The notes below the pieces were generated by a model. That model worked only from the letters and a program-made list of their open reading frames with translations. It did not search any database and had not been told where the DNA came from. A DNA stretch of 64,000 bases from Boesenbergia rotunda (lineage: Eukaryota > Streptophyta > Magnoliopsida > Zingiberales > Zingiberaceae): contig JAGFNQ010001195.1 of the NCBI GenBank assembly GCA_024364735.1, positions 138,382 to 202,381 on the forward strand, written 5' to 3'. A program made the translations under genes and the position numbers. This document shows, piece by piece, positions 24,753 through 35,718 of the stretch. Numbering within the stretch: the stretch's first letter is position 1; each line of letters begins with the position of its first letter.

Positions 24753-25715
24753 TATTGACAACTCAGGTTAAAGTTAGAAAAAAAACAGCAGATATGAACT
24801 TGCATAAACATGCAAACAATATAACACAAGCATATGTATGAAAGTTGCAGCACACAAGAAAGCAGAGGTAAATAAATGTGAAATAAGCATGCTGTTTGCA
24901 ATTTTCTAACCCTTTTACCCTACTCTCCCCCTTTGTCATTCATCAAAAAAGAAAAAAGCATAACAAGTTTAAGGGAGTAGAAATATAGGCTAAGTGTTAG
25001 AAAAAAACTAGTCTTAAATCTATTAACTTAGCTTTGAAAAAAAAAAATTCTTTCAAAAAAAATTTTCTTTCAAAAATGATTTTTTTTTTGAAAATATAAT
25101 ATCAATCTTAATCAAAAAGAATATTTTTAGGGATTAGCTGGGGCTCCCTCTTAATCTTTATCAACTTTTATCAAAATTTTCAAATGTGTTTTGTCAAAAA
25201 TGACATTTTGAAAAAGTATTTTGACCTCTGCTCCCCCTGGACCAAGTAATGATTGTGGACCCTTTTCATGTGTCTAACCCTAGTTACTGACTAACTATCT
25301 AGATGATAGTAGTGTTCACTGGGATAGTCAAGTCAAGTAATAATGTCTAGCTCAGATTTTAGTGCAAGACTACTTGACTTGATCACTGTAATGTTGGTAT
25401 TTTACGCCCAGACTTACTGTGATGCACTGACTTAAGCATTCGGAAGTCCAGGCAGTATCCTATGCATCTCATAACCGTTCTATATTTTTGCAAACACAAA
25501 CAAGTTAATCTTAATGTGTTTTGTGAGATGCGGCTACCTAAATCTATAGGTTCATGCAATTTTAGGGGTCAAGCTTAGGCTAAGTCTGCCAGTTTTGAAA
25601 ATCAAATTTTGAAAGACAATAAAGTTTTGAAAAACAAGTTTGAAAAATCCATGTTTTTAAACTCACAAGCTTAATTAGTTAAACCAAAAGTCAACTTAAG
25701 CTTATCAGGTCAGTC

Positions 25716-28700
25716 CTAGTCTATAACACACATTCCTATTAACCTTCTTAAGTTGCTAAATTCAGATTCAGCAAGTGGTTTGGTAAATATATCAGCTAGG
25801 TTAGACTTAGATTCAACATGGTTAAGTTTAATTTCTCCTTTATTTACATGATCTCTGACAAAATGGTGTTTGATTTCTATATGTTTGGTCCTAGAGTGGT
25901 GGATTGGGTTTTTGGTTAAATTGATTGAACTTAGGTTATCTATAAAAATTTTGACTTGTTTAAAATCTAAGTGAAGGTCCTTTAGGGTATGCATCATCCA
26001 GAGTAGTTGGGCTACACACTCACCCATAGCTATGTACTCAGCTTCTGTGGTGGATAGGGCAACACAGTGTTGTTTTCTACTAAACCAACTAACTAGTGAG
26101 GGTCCTAGAAGTTGGCATCCACCACTGGTACTTTTTCTGTCTAATTTACAGCCAGCATAGTCTGAGTCAGAATATCCAATAAGCTCAAACTGGGCTGTTC
26201 TAGGGTACCAAATTCCTAATCTTTCTGTTCCTTTAAGGTACCTAAATATTCTTTTAACTAGGTTAGGTGTGACTCTTTAGCACATGTTTGATACCTAGCA
26301 CACATACTAACTGCAAAAAGAATATCAGGTCGACTTGCAGTTAAGTAAAGTAGGCTTCCTATAGCCTTTTGGGTCACTATCTATAGTTTGATTGGTAGCC
26401 ATTGGTGTCTTAATCTCTTTTGTATTATCCATTTCAAATTTTCTAAGTAGTTCTTTTGTGTATTTTTGTTGATAGACAAAGGTACCCTCACTGGTCTGTT
26501 TTATTTGTAGCCCTAAAAAGAAGGTTAATTGACCTACTAAACTCATTTCAAATTCAATTTCCATTATCGTTGTGAAATCTTGTAAAAAGTCTGAGTTAGT
26601 TGAGCCAAATACTATATCATCTACATATCCTTGGGCTACAAAAATATCATTTTTTAGGGTTTTAACAAATAGTGTTGGGTCAATTTTGCCTTGGTTAAAA
26701 CCTTTTAAAACTAAGTAGTTAGACAGTCTTTCATACCAGGCCCTAGGTGCTTGCTTAAGTCCATATAGGGCTTTCTTAAGTCTAAAGACATAGTCAGGCT
26801 GTTCTAAGCTTTCAAAACCAGGGGGTTGACCTACATAAACCTCTTCTTTAATTAGGCCATTTAGGAAGGCTGACTTGACATCCATTTGATAAAGCTTAAA
26901 TCCCTTATGGGCTGCATAACTTAAGAGCATTCTAATGGATTCAAGTCTAGCTACAGGTGCATAGGTTTCATCATAATCAAGACCTTCTACTTGGCTAAAC
27001 CCCTTAGCTACTAGCCTAGCCTTATTTCTTACTGTTTCACCTTGTTCATTAAGTTTATTTCGAAAAACCCATTTGGTTTCAATAAACTTTTTGTTTTTAG
27101 GTAAGGGTACTAAATCCCAGACTTGACTACGTTCAAATTGAGCTAACTCCTCTTGCATGGCAATGATCCAAATAGGGTCAAGTAAGGATTCTTCTATAGA
27201 CTTAGGTTCAATTTTGGAAATCAGAGCCATCTGACTAAGATTTCTAAAGGCTGATCTAGTCTGAACCCTTAGTTCTGGATCACCTATGATTTGATCAGTT
27301 GGGTGGGCTGAGCTAACTCGAATAGTTCTGGGTTGGTTAGGTTCAGATTCAGGTGCAGGTTCAGTCAGATCATGGTCTCGGTCCTCAAATTGGCTTTCAT
27401 TTGGGTCAGTACTAGACCTAACAAAATCAATTGGTTGGTAGGTGGTTTGATCAAAGTTATTTGGGCTAGACTTTTCATCAAATTTTACATTTGTAGTTTC
27501 TTCAATTCTTAGGGTAGTTTTATTATAATCTCTATAAGCTCTACTGGTAAGGAAATAACCTACAAAGATACCTTCCTCAACCTTAGAGGTAAATTTTCCT
27601 AAGTGTTCTCTAGTGTTTAATATATACACTTTGCATCCAAATACTTTAAAATACTTAATATTAGGTTGTTTTTCATAATAGATTTCAAAAGTTGTTTTTC
27701 CTAGATTTTTATTTATAGTTATTCTATTTTGTACATAACAAGCTGTACTCACAGCCTCAGCCCAAAGGTATTTAGGTGAGTTGTATTCATTTAGCATTGT
27801 TCTAGCTGTTTCTTGTAGTGTTCTATTTTTTCTTTCTACAACTCCATTTTGTTGAGGTGTTTTAGGGCAAGAGAATTCGTGATGGTAGCCGTTTTCTAGA
27901 CAAAATTGATTAAATTTGTGATTTTTGAATTCTCCGCCATTATCGCTCCTAAGTCTTTTGATTTTAATCCCTTTTTCATTTTCTGTTAATTTACAAAATT
28001 GAGTGAGTGTATCAAAAGTTTCATCTTTATTTTTTAAGAATTTTACCCAGGTAAATCTTGAATAGTCATCTATAATTACTAGGCAGTATAGGTTCCCATT
28101 AATTAATTTAACCTCATGTGAGTCAAATAGGTCTAGGTGAATTAATTCCAGAATTGACTTGGTTTGAGTTTGATTAGTTGGTTTGTGGGTTGACCTAGTT
28201 TGTTTTCCTTGTTGACAAGCATTACATAAGGTTGACTCAAGGTTAGATAACTTTGGTAGGCCTCTAACTAAACCATTTAGTTTAGGTAGTTTTCTGAAGT
28301 GAGTGTGTGAAAGTCTCCTATGCCAGAGCCAAGTCTCATCCTTATGGGTTAAGAGGCAGTTTTCTAAGGGACAGGTTAACTTAATTTCATAAATATTATT
28401 GTGCCTAAGTCCTCTAAGTGTGATGTTTGGGTTGTCATTGTGTTTGATCAGACATTCATTGAATAGGAACCTAACCTTATAACCAGTGTCACACAATTGG
28501 CTAATGCTTAGTAAATTGAAGTTGAAATTTTCAACAAGTAATACATTTGTTATTATGACATCAGACTCAAGTTCAATATTGCCTAGGCCAATTACCTTAA
28601 ATTTACCGTTGTTTCCCAAAGCAACGGTCCCTAGTCTTTTGTACTTGAGTTCTGTAAATTTGGTGGGATCCCCAATCATGTGTCTGGAGCATCCACTGTC

Positions 28701-28718
28701 AATGATCCATTTATTTTC
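25716..28718 (-). pseudogene. Copia pol: protease, integrase, RT, RNase H; frame broken
   Basis: Minus strand, read from 28718 down. The protease active-site DSG and CSRHM lie at about 28675-28700, upstream of the first Met. Integrase follows with a zinc-binding HH-CC (HRRLSHTH ... CNACQQGK), the DDE residues (LDLFD, DDYSRF region, SDNGGEF) and PQQNGVVERKNRT. RT has QMDVKSAFLNG and the catalytic YVDD; RNase H ends with STTEAEYIAMGE-type sequence and stops at 25716. The main frame stays open from 28679 to 26325. It is lost near 26365 and regained after a second shift near 26265, leaving about 100 bp in another frame around the end of RT. The RNase H frame is the same as the main one. Confidence 0.9.
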
Positions 28719-29598
28719 CTACAGTTAAGTAAAAGGTTTAGACCTTAGGTTAAATTTTTGAATTTAAAAAAAAAATCTAAGAAGATTTAAAAACTTAAGT
28801 TTGAATTTTAAATTTGAGTTATGTTAATTTTGATTTTGAATTTGATTTTTATTTTTGAATTTGAATTTTATTTGAATTTGAATTTTATTTTTTGAATTTG
28901 AATTTGAATTTTAATTTTTGAATTTGATTTTTATTTTTTGAATTTGAATTTGAATTTTAATTTTTGAATTTGAATTTTATTTTTTGAATTTGAATTTTAA
29001 TTTTTGAATTTGATTTTTATTTTTTGAATTTGAATTTGAATTTTAATTTTTGAATTTGAATTTTATTTGTTTTTTTTTGAATTTGAATTTTATTTTTTGA
29101 ATTTGAATTTTATTTTTTGAATTTGAATTTTATTTTAATTTTTGAATTTGAATTTTAATTTTTGAATTTAAATTTGAATTTTAATTTTTGAATTTGAATT
29201 TTATTTTTTGAATTTGAATTTGAATTTAAGTTTGAAAGTTGAGTTATCAATCAATAATTTGAATTTGGTTATCCTTATTCATCTCACTCGGTCTAAGTCA
29301 TCAATCAAGGGAGTCCTATGATTTTGTGAGATGATTTTGAGTTTGTTTAGAAAAGTTAACTTGACCTTGTGTTAGATCTAAGTTTAACAAGTAGTAATTT
29401 AAAAGTACACTTCAATAATTGGCTTCCAGGCCATGGCGAGGCACAGTGGTCTTCTTTGGCCGAAGCCTTATTGGAGCAACAACCATTTTCTAGGCAAAGC
29501 CGCTTAAAGAAGTTGGACTTTTAACTTACTCATTGAAAACCCTGGTACTAAATAGTACAAGAGTCAAATTAACTTTGAAGCTAGTCCTAAGTGCCCAC
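28719..29598 (-). other. Putative 880-bp intron between copia gag and pol
   Basis: The donor CAG|GTGGGC lies at 29598 and the acceptor CTGTAG|G at 28719 (minus strand), with branch-like TTTAACC about 40 nt before the acceptor. Gag codons start at positions divisible by 3; pol codons start at positions with remainder 2. Removing 880 nt (remainder 1) makes gag run straight into the protease frame. Without splicing, gag ends at a stop four codons in. The interior is very A/T-rich, as plant introns tend to be. Splicing has not been shown. Confidence 0.55.
28760..29240. repeat. A/T-rich minisatellite inside the putative intron
   Basis: Many copies of TTTTTGAATTTGAATTT with TATTTT or AATTTT joints, in varied length. 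It lies wholly within 28719-29598 and has no open frame, which explains why pol has no coding link to gag here. Confidence 0.9.
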
Positions 29599-31269
29599 CT
29601 GGGCAAAGGCTGATTTTGAGGTGCCAACTAGTTTGGAGCCTCCCCCTAAATTGTAGACTGGGTGTCTAGGGTCAATGTAATGGATGTCCCTTTTTGGGAC
29701 ATAAAATTGATTCTGACCTACTTGCTTTGTTAGATAAGCTTTCGGAACCCACGCTTTTCGTTGATTTTTGCGGGGGTGGATAAAGGAGATAAAGGATCTT
29801 TGGGTCGATCTTGATTTATATCCTATCCCAGATTTGTTGTACATGCCCTTTTGTGATCCAAGAATAAGGTCAAGGTTCTTGGATCGGGTTGTGAAAGTTG
29901 CTAGTAGATCCTTAAGTTTTAGGACTTCGCCCTTTAGGGTTGAGTTATCAGTTTCAAGCTCAATTAATTTTTGATTTTGAGTTTGTTCAGTTAATGTTCT
30001 GGTATTAATTAATTGCTCCTTAAGGTCTTGATTTTCCTTAAGGAGCTGGTCATTTCTAGATTCAGATGCAAGCAATTTTTTATTTAAAGCAAAGATAATC
30101 TTAAAAAATTTTTGATTAACTGAATCTAAATATACCTTAGTCGAGTCGTCCGAAAAGAGTCCGATCTCTTGACTCGACTCGTATTCGGAATCTTCGTCGT
30201 GCTCTGAGTCTGACCCGGGTCCAGTTGCCATTAGTGCGAGATAGTTTGAGTTCCTTGGTGGTTCATCGTCGGAGTCGTCTGTGCTGTCGTCCCAAGTGGC
30301 TTGAAGAGCTTTCTTCTTATTCTTCTTGGGTTGATTCTCCTTTTTGTAGGGGCATTCGTGTTTGAAGTGTCCTTTTCTGTTGCAGCCGAAGCAGGTTATT
30401 TTACTTTTGTCTTCACTGCTGGTGGGCTTCATTATCCTCTGGAGGTCCTTTCTTGAGAACTGGTTTTTCTTTTTGGCGAAGACCTTTCTTACTAAGTTGA
30501 CCATTTGTTCCTCATCATCTGAGTCTGAGTCTGACTCTTCTTCTGATTCTTGAATTTTCTTCTTTGACTTGCCTTCTTTTGAGGAACCTGCAAATAAGGC
30601 AAACCCTTTCTCGGCCTTGGCGTTAGTCTGTTCGTGCAGTTCTAATTCACAAAACAATTCATCTAAATTAATTTTAGAAAGGTTCCTAGAAATTTTATAA
30701 GCATCTATAATAGATGCCCATAGTGAATTTCTAGGGAACGCATTTAAAGCATACCTTATGATGTCTCTGTTTTCTTGTTTGTGCCCGATTAGGTGGAGTC
30801 CATTTAGTATGTCCTTGATCCGGGCGTGAAGTTGGCTTGCAGATTCTCCTTCCTGCATTTTTATGTTAAATAACTTATTTAAAAGTAAATCCCTTTTTGT
30901 TACCTTTGCATCAGAGGTGCCTTCATGTAGTTCAATCAGTTTGTCCCAGAGCTCTTTGGCAGATTCAGTTGGGCCGATACGGTTCAATTCCTCTTTTGTT
31001 AGTCCGCACTGGAGGGTGTTCTGCGCCTTGTACTCAGTCTGGGCCTTTCTCTTCATATCAAGGTTCCATCTGTCAGGCTTCAGTGGTGCATTGTTTCCCT
31101 CGTCCGTTGGTGGTTCGTAGCCAGATTGCACCGCGAACCACTGATCCATGTCTGTCTTTAGGTACACCTCCATTCTTCGTTTCCAGTAAGGGAAGTCTTC
31201 CCCATTGAAGAGTGGAGGACGGGCAGTGCTAAACCCTTCACCTTGAGCCATCTGAAGTAGACCACACAA
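29587..31269 (-). CDS. Copia Gag, 560 aa
   Basis: The open frame is complete. The N-terminal half is the retrotransposon capsid-like domain (FNGEDFPYWKRRMEVYL near residue 20, then ELWDKLIELHEG and the LDELFCELELHE block). An acidic Ser/Glu stretch precedes a CCHC zinc knuckle (CFGCNRKGHFKHEC, about residues 293-306). Then come acidic repeats, a probable coiled coil (about 395-460) and a KAWVPKAYL block that in relatives precedes protease. A second Met at residue 7 (MAQGEG) is a more usual Gag start than the first. The product would bind genomic RNA and form virus-like particles. Confidence 0.9.
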   Translation of the reverse strand: MCGLLQMAQGEGFSTARPPLFNGEDFPYWKRRMEVYLKTDMDQWFAVQSGYEPPTDEGNNAPLKPDRWNLDMKRKAQTEYKAQNTLQCGLTKEELNRIGPTESAKELWDKLIELHEGTSDAKVTKRDLLLNKLFNIKMQEGESASQLHARIKDILNGLHLIGHKQENRDIIRYALNAFPRNSLWASIIDAYKISRNLSKINLDELFCELELHEQTNAKAEKGFALFAGSSKEGKSKKKIQESEEESDSDSDDEEQMVNLVRKVFAKKKNQFSRKDLQRIMKPTSSEDKSKITCFGCNRKGHFKHECPYKKENQPKKNKKKALQATWDDSTDDSDDEPPRNSNYLALMATGPGSDSEHDEDSEYESSQEIGLFSDDSTKVYLDSVNQKFFKIIFALNKKLLASESRNDQLLKENQDLKEQLINTRTLTEQTQNQKLIELETDNSTLKGEVLKLKDLLATFTTRSKNLDLILGSQKGMYNKSGIGYKSRSTQRSFISFIHPRKNQRKAWVPKAYLTKQVGQNQFYVPKRDIHYIDPRHPVYNLGGGSKLVGTSKSAFAQVGT

Positions 31270-31509
31270 AAACTTGTCCCAAGACTAGGTCTTGGATTAG
31301 TAGTGTGGTAGGAAAAGGAGACGAAAGAGAAAGAGCGATTCGAAATGGTGTTGCACCAAATTCGAGTAAAATCAAACGAACAAAAAAAATAATCCAAATC
31401 TAGGCAACAATACCTAATTTAGATCATGTGTAGCGAAAAACCAAAAATCGAAAAAAGAACTGGATTTCCCCCGGCTCTTATGGTGGTTGCACCGATACAG
31501 AGCGAACCT

Positions 31510-31522
31510 GGCTCTGATACCA
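31510..31522 (-). other. Primer-binding site (initiator-Met tRNA)
   Basis: Minus-strand TGGTATCAGAGCC, two bases after the 5' LTR end; complementary to the 3' end of plant initiator-Met tRNA, the standard copia primer. Confidence 0.9.
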
Positions 31523-31524
31523 CT

Positions 31525-33039
31525 TGTAGGATCGATGCACGTGAGAGGGGGGGTGAATCACGTAACTTTTTAAAAAATTAGAGCGCTTTAAAAAGCGTGC
31601 ACAGCGGAAAAAATAAAACACGAACGAAAAACCAATACAAACGACACAGGTAGTTTTACTTCGTTCGGAGCCTTCGGCGACTCCTACTCGAAGGCCCAGG
31701 TCCCTCAGACCTTTCCGTTGGGCAATCCACTAAAACTCTCTACCGGTAAACCCCGATAGAGTAGGCGAGTACAAAAGAATTGAAAGTGTGACAACCCCAC
31801 ACTTTCAAGTAATTAAATGCAAGAAATAAAAATTGCGTTATCCAACAACTTAGAAGATCTCCTAGATGGGCTCAGATGTTGGGGTTGAAGTTCCGATAGC
31901 GATCAACCGTGAACACGTCGTAGCTTGGACCGCAGCAGGAGAGCTTGGAAGAGAGAGAGCGCCAAACCTTGAACCAGAATCAAATTTTCTTATTGTTAGA
32001 GGTCTTGCTTACTTCTATTTATAGTGCCTCGATGCATGATCTTCTCAGCTCAAATTTTATCCATCAACAAGATAAAATAATTTTAAAAAAAGATAATGTT
32101 TCTATCCTTCGCTTCAATTAAGAAAATAATTTAAATAAGATATAAATACAGAATATTAAAAAGTTAACCGAGAGGTTTTATTCTCTTACAATTTTATTAA
32201 TAATTTAAAAGGAGATTTTATCCTTCCAGCTAAACAAGTTTTAGCAATTAAAAATTTATTCAAAGGAGACTTTGTTTCTATCCTCATGCTTCACCGAAAA
32301 ATATGAATTAATGAACAATTAAATAAGATGTAACAAAATGGATAGGAATTAATTTAACAAGAAGTGAATAAGTTTTAGCAAATTAAAAATTAATTCAAAG
32401 GAGATTTGTTTCTATCCTCATGCTTCACCGAACAAAGCATGAATTAATAAACAATCAAATAAGATGTAACTAAGTAATTAAACAAAATGGATAGGACTTA
32501 ATTTACACAAGAAGTGTTTTGTAGCTTAGTCCATATATCAAACAAACCCTGTAAGATAATGTTATCAAATATATTGGAGTAAAATATATTCATAGTTAAT
32601 TAGACCCTGTCTCCTAGACCAGGATCTAACCAGGCCTCAACTTAGATCACCCAAATGAGTCTAAATTGGACCGCGCCTAAAGTCCCATAAATGGACTCGT
32701 CCTCACTGGTTCGCTCCTCCAGTGACTTACCTCACTTACCCTTTGTGCAGCTTCACTTCTTGACCTCTTGACCCACCAGGACTTCCTGCCAAGGCTCAAC
32801 CACCCTGGTCTTCCTGCCAAGTCTCAACCAACTTGGTCTTCAGCCAGTTGTCAGGTCCCGCGGACCCAACTGGACTTCCCGCCAGGACTCAACCATCCTG
32901 GACTTCAGCCTGGTGTCTGGTCCTAAGTCTTTCAACCCTGCACACTTAGTAAAGAGATTAAAAACCAACAACCCTAACTTTAACCACTTTGTCATACATC
33001 AAAACCCGAGTTTGACCGTTAGTGCAAACTGCACCAACA
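31525..33039 (-). mobile_element. 5' LTR of copia element
   Basis: It is 1515 bp, one base longer than the 3' LTR because of a G-run difference near 31545. It contains the element promoter; frames inside it are not genes. Confidence 0.95.
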
Positions 33040-33042
33040 TCC

Positions 33043-35718
33043 TGTCACGCCCCGAGACCCCAAGAGCCGCTAATCCAATAGAAAATCGGACAGCACCTCC
33101 CCTGTCCGGCGGACAATTCACACATACACATATCACATATAACACAACCACGCAGTTAAAATGGCCTCAGGCCTCAAATCAAGACAGAATATGATATAAA
33201 ACCGGGTAAACCATACCTGACTGCGGACCGGTCCGACTTACGACAAAACACAAGCATAAAGGTCTCACAAAAGTACAACTATACTGCCGTATAGTATGAC
33301 TAAATCCAATACCAGAGTAACAGCGGAAGAAAACGATAGAAAATACTACTAACAAACTAAACGATAAATCCCGAAGTCATCTCGACAAGTACGCGAACTG
33401 GGTCAGGCTGTCAGGTACGCTCCAGTCAATCATCCTGAAATAAAAACAAGGAGCTAGCGGTATGAGTCATAAAACTCAGCGAATATCTCATCATATATAT
33501 ATACATGATATCTCAAATAGCAACAGGGTAATAGACTACTGAAATAACATGTGCATAGGCAGTAATAAGAACAACTGCAAGAGCAAAATAAGAACTACCA
33601 TACCAAAGTAGCAGCGTCGCCAAGACCAGACCTAAGGGTCTCCTGTAAGTGCATATCCATAATAATAATAATAATGCAACATCAAGTAAAAACAAGTACA
33701 AGCAAGGGCACAGTAAACGAATACACGAAGTGCAAATGACATGGTCACCCCTGCCGTCGGTCAGACATCGTCACCTATGTACGGGAGGAAGCTGAACGGA
33801 GGCCACCCTCCGACGTAGGGTTGTGACTGTCGTCCATACTCTGCCATCACTACTCCTGAGCGATCGAGTAGACGGAATGCTGTCGGTGTAACACATCTAC
33901 TCCATGGCCTATCCTAGCGAGGTAATCCATCAGCCTAAGGCCGTCTGTGGAGGACATCTCTGTCTGAGTGTTACCCCTACCCCATGTATATAAATGGGGG
34001 AGAGACATCTCCCTCTCATCTCCTGGTATCTGGACAACTCAAGGAGGGACATCTGTTTGCTATCACGCTCCGATTCACTAACCCATGAGTGCACGAGCGA
34101 AGCAATACAGAGCGCACTACCCATACTCCGTCAACCACTAACCCATGAGTGGCCGTAGGGGTAGGTCAGTATGACTGTCGACCTAGCTCACCCAAAAAGG
34201 GGCCCCTGATCGACAGTAATGCACAATGCACGATGATGCATAATACTGGTTAAACAACATCCACTATCTAGTCCACCTATATCAACATGATATGCAAGGT
34301 TCGTGGATAATGCACCATAACCTAAGTCCTAGAGGTATAGGTATCATAAGTCAGTTTTTTTTTTTGATAAGTCAGTTGTGGCACAAGCAACATCAACAAG
34401 ATAATTATAAGTTATGCCACAAACTATTACACTATTGCTAAACAAGCATATCAAGTATATATATATATATATCTGTGACAATTCTAAAAGAAGAGTCAGA
34501 GATACCCGCCTTCGATGTAGGAAACCAAAAGTGAAGGGAACCCCCCGTCTGAAATAGTAGCAGTCACACAAGTGGAATCCAGTCAACGTCCTGCATTCAA
34601 ATAAAATACAACTTAACAACTTATATAGTTTTTATTAAGTAACCTAACCCAAGCTCAATCAAACAAATCTAATCCATTGTACCAAATTAACCCCAACCGA
34701 ACCACCTAATAACTCCACCTGCTCACTCACGCACTCAATCGTATTATCTGAAGGAGTTCTCAACAACAGGGAAAAACACAAGACAACCCTAACCACACTG
34801 CTCATCAAACAATTAAGGTTTATTCCCAACATTCATTACAGTTCATCCTACACCGAACAAGGTTATCCATAGAACCATCCTGCTCACCCTCACCAACCTA
34901 CAGTAAGCACCCGCACGAAATAACCAAATCTAAACACAAAGATTAATCTGATCCAAAGCTCTCAGCAAATCCAAGGAGATCAACCCGTAGCAAGTTCCAC
35001 ACCCCAATCAAATACGCAAGCACTCAATGATCAAAAGAACCCGAGATCCAAAACCCACGCTCAGAAGCTGATCTAACCAACATCATCACCTAAGAACAAC
35101 ATCTTAAATTAAATCCCAATCATACCGAAAAGAGAACAAGCAAGGCAGAAGAAACCGATCGATCTCAAGACAAGAAAAATGAAGAACAAAGGTCTAAGAT
35201 CAAGCTTTTAATTCTTGGAAACGAAAATAGTTTATGGTAAGGTATTTCCGAATCCCCATCGAACCTAGCTCTTCCTACCGACCGATCCAGCAAATCCACA
35301 CACGATCAACTGTAATAAAACCAATCCTTACCTTGATTTTACGCCTCAGAGCAGATCGTCGCCCAGGTAGCTTGCGTGCCCTAGCCCCTTCCCATGCCGA
35401 CGCTTCACCGAGATCCTCCGCTCGGCCGAGAGGAAGAAGAAGCAGAGGGGAAGATGAAGAAGAAGGAGAAGCGAACTCCGCCGCAAGATGAAGGGCTCGG
35501 CTGTGCTAGGGCTCGCGCGCAGATAAAAGGAACCCTCGGCTGTTTTTGGCAAGGGGTCGGGAATTAAGGAAGTTTCGGCCGAAATTTGGGAAGAGGAAGG
35601 AAAGTTATTAACATCTGATCATTTTGCAATTTGCCCCTCTGACTTTTGGCCTATTTGATATAGGCCCTTAAGTTTAGAAATTTTGCATTCTGGTCCCTCT
35701 ATTTCCCATATTTTAACA
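33043..35718. mobile_element. LTR-A solo LTR, copy 4 (2676 bp, with target duplication)
   Basis: It begins TGTCACGCCCCGAGAC and ends TTTTAACA. Its left target duplication TTTCC (23214-23218) is now on the far side of the copia element, and the right one is at 35719-35723. Bases 33040-33044 are the copia's own duplication, so the first two LTR bases appear twice. TG...CA ends and a 5-bp duplication identify a solo LTR. Both flanks are the same SINE sequence (GAAGTTTCC and TTTCCCACCG). The lineage is unknown; a gypsy origin is a guess from the TGTCACGCCC start. Confidence 0.85.

Larger units (their letters stand above)
23221..33039 (-). mobile_element. Near-complete Ty1/copia retrotransposon, 9.8 kb, minus strand
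   Basis: TCCTG is duplicated exactly outside both ends (23216-23220, 33040-33044). LTRs of 1514 and 1515 bp begin TGTTGG and end CCTACA in element orientation. Then come a Met-tRNA PBS, gag, a putative intron, pol in copia order (protease, integrase, RT, RNase H) and a PPT. By eye the LTRs differ at about 19-20 sites (about 1.3%), so insertion is fairly recent. Pol carries two frame breaks near 26.27 and 26.36 kb, so this copy is probably not autonomous. Confidence 0.95.

Noticed and set aside
28760..29240. Regular short repeats as a CRISPR-like array
   Set aside because: The repeats have no unique spacers, and the setting is a plant retrotransposon; it is an A/T minisatellite.
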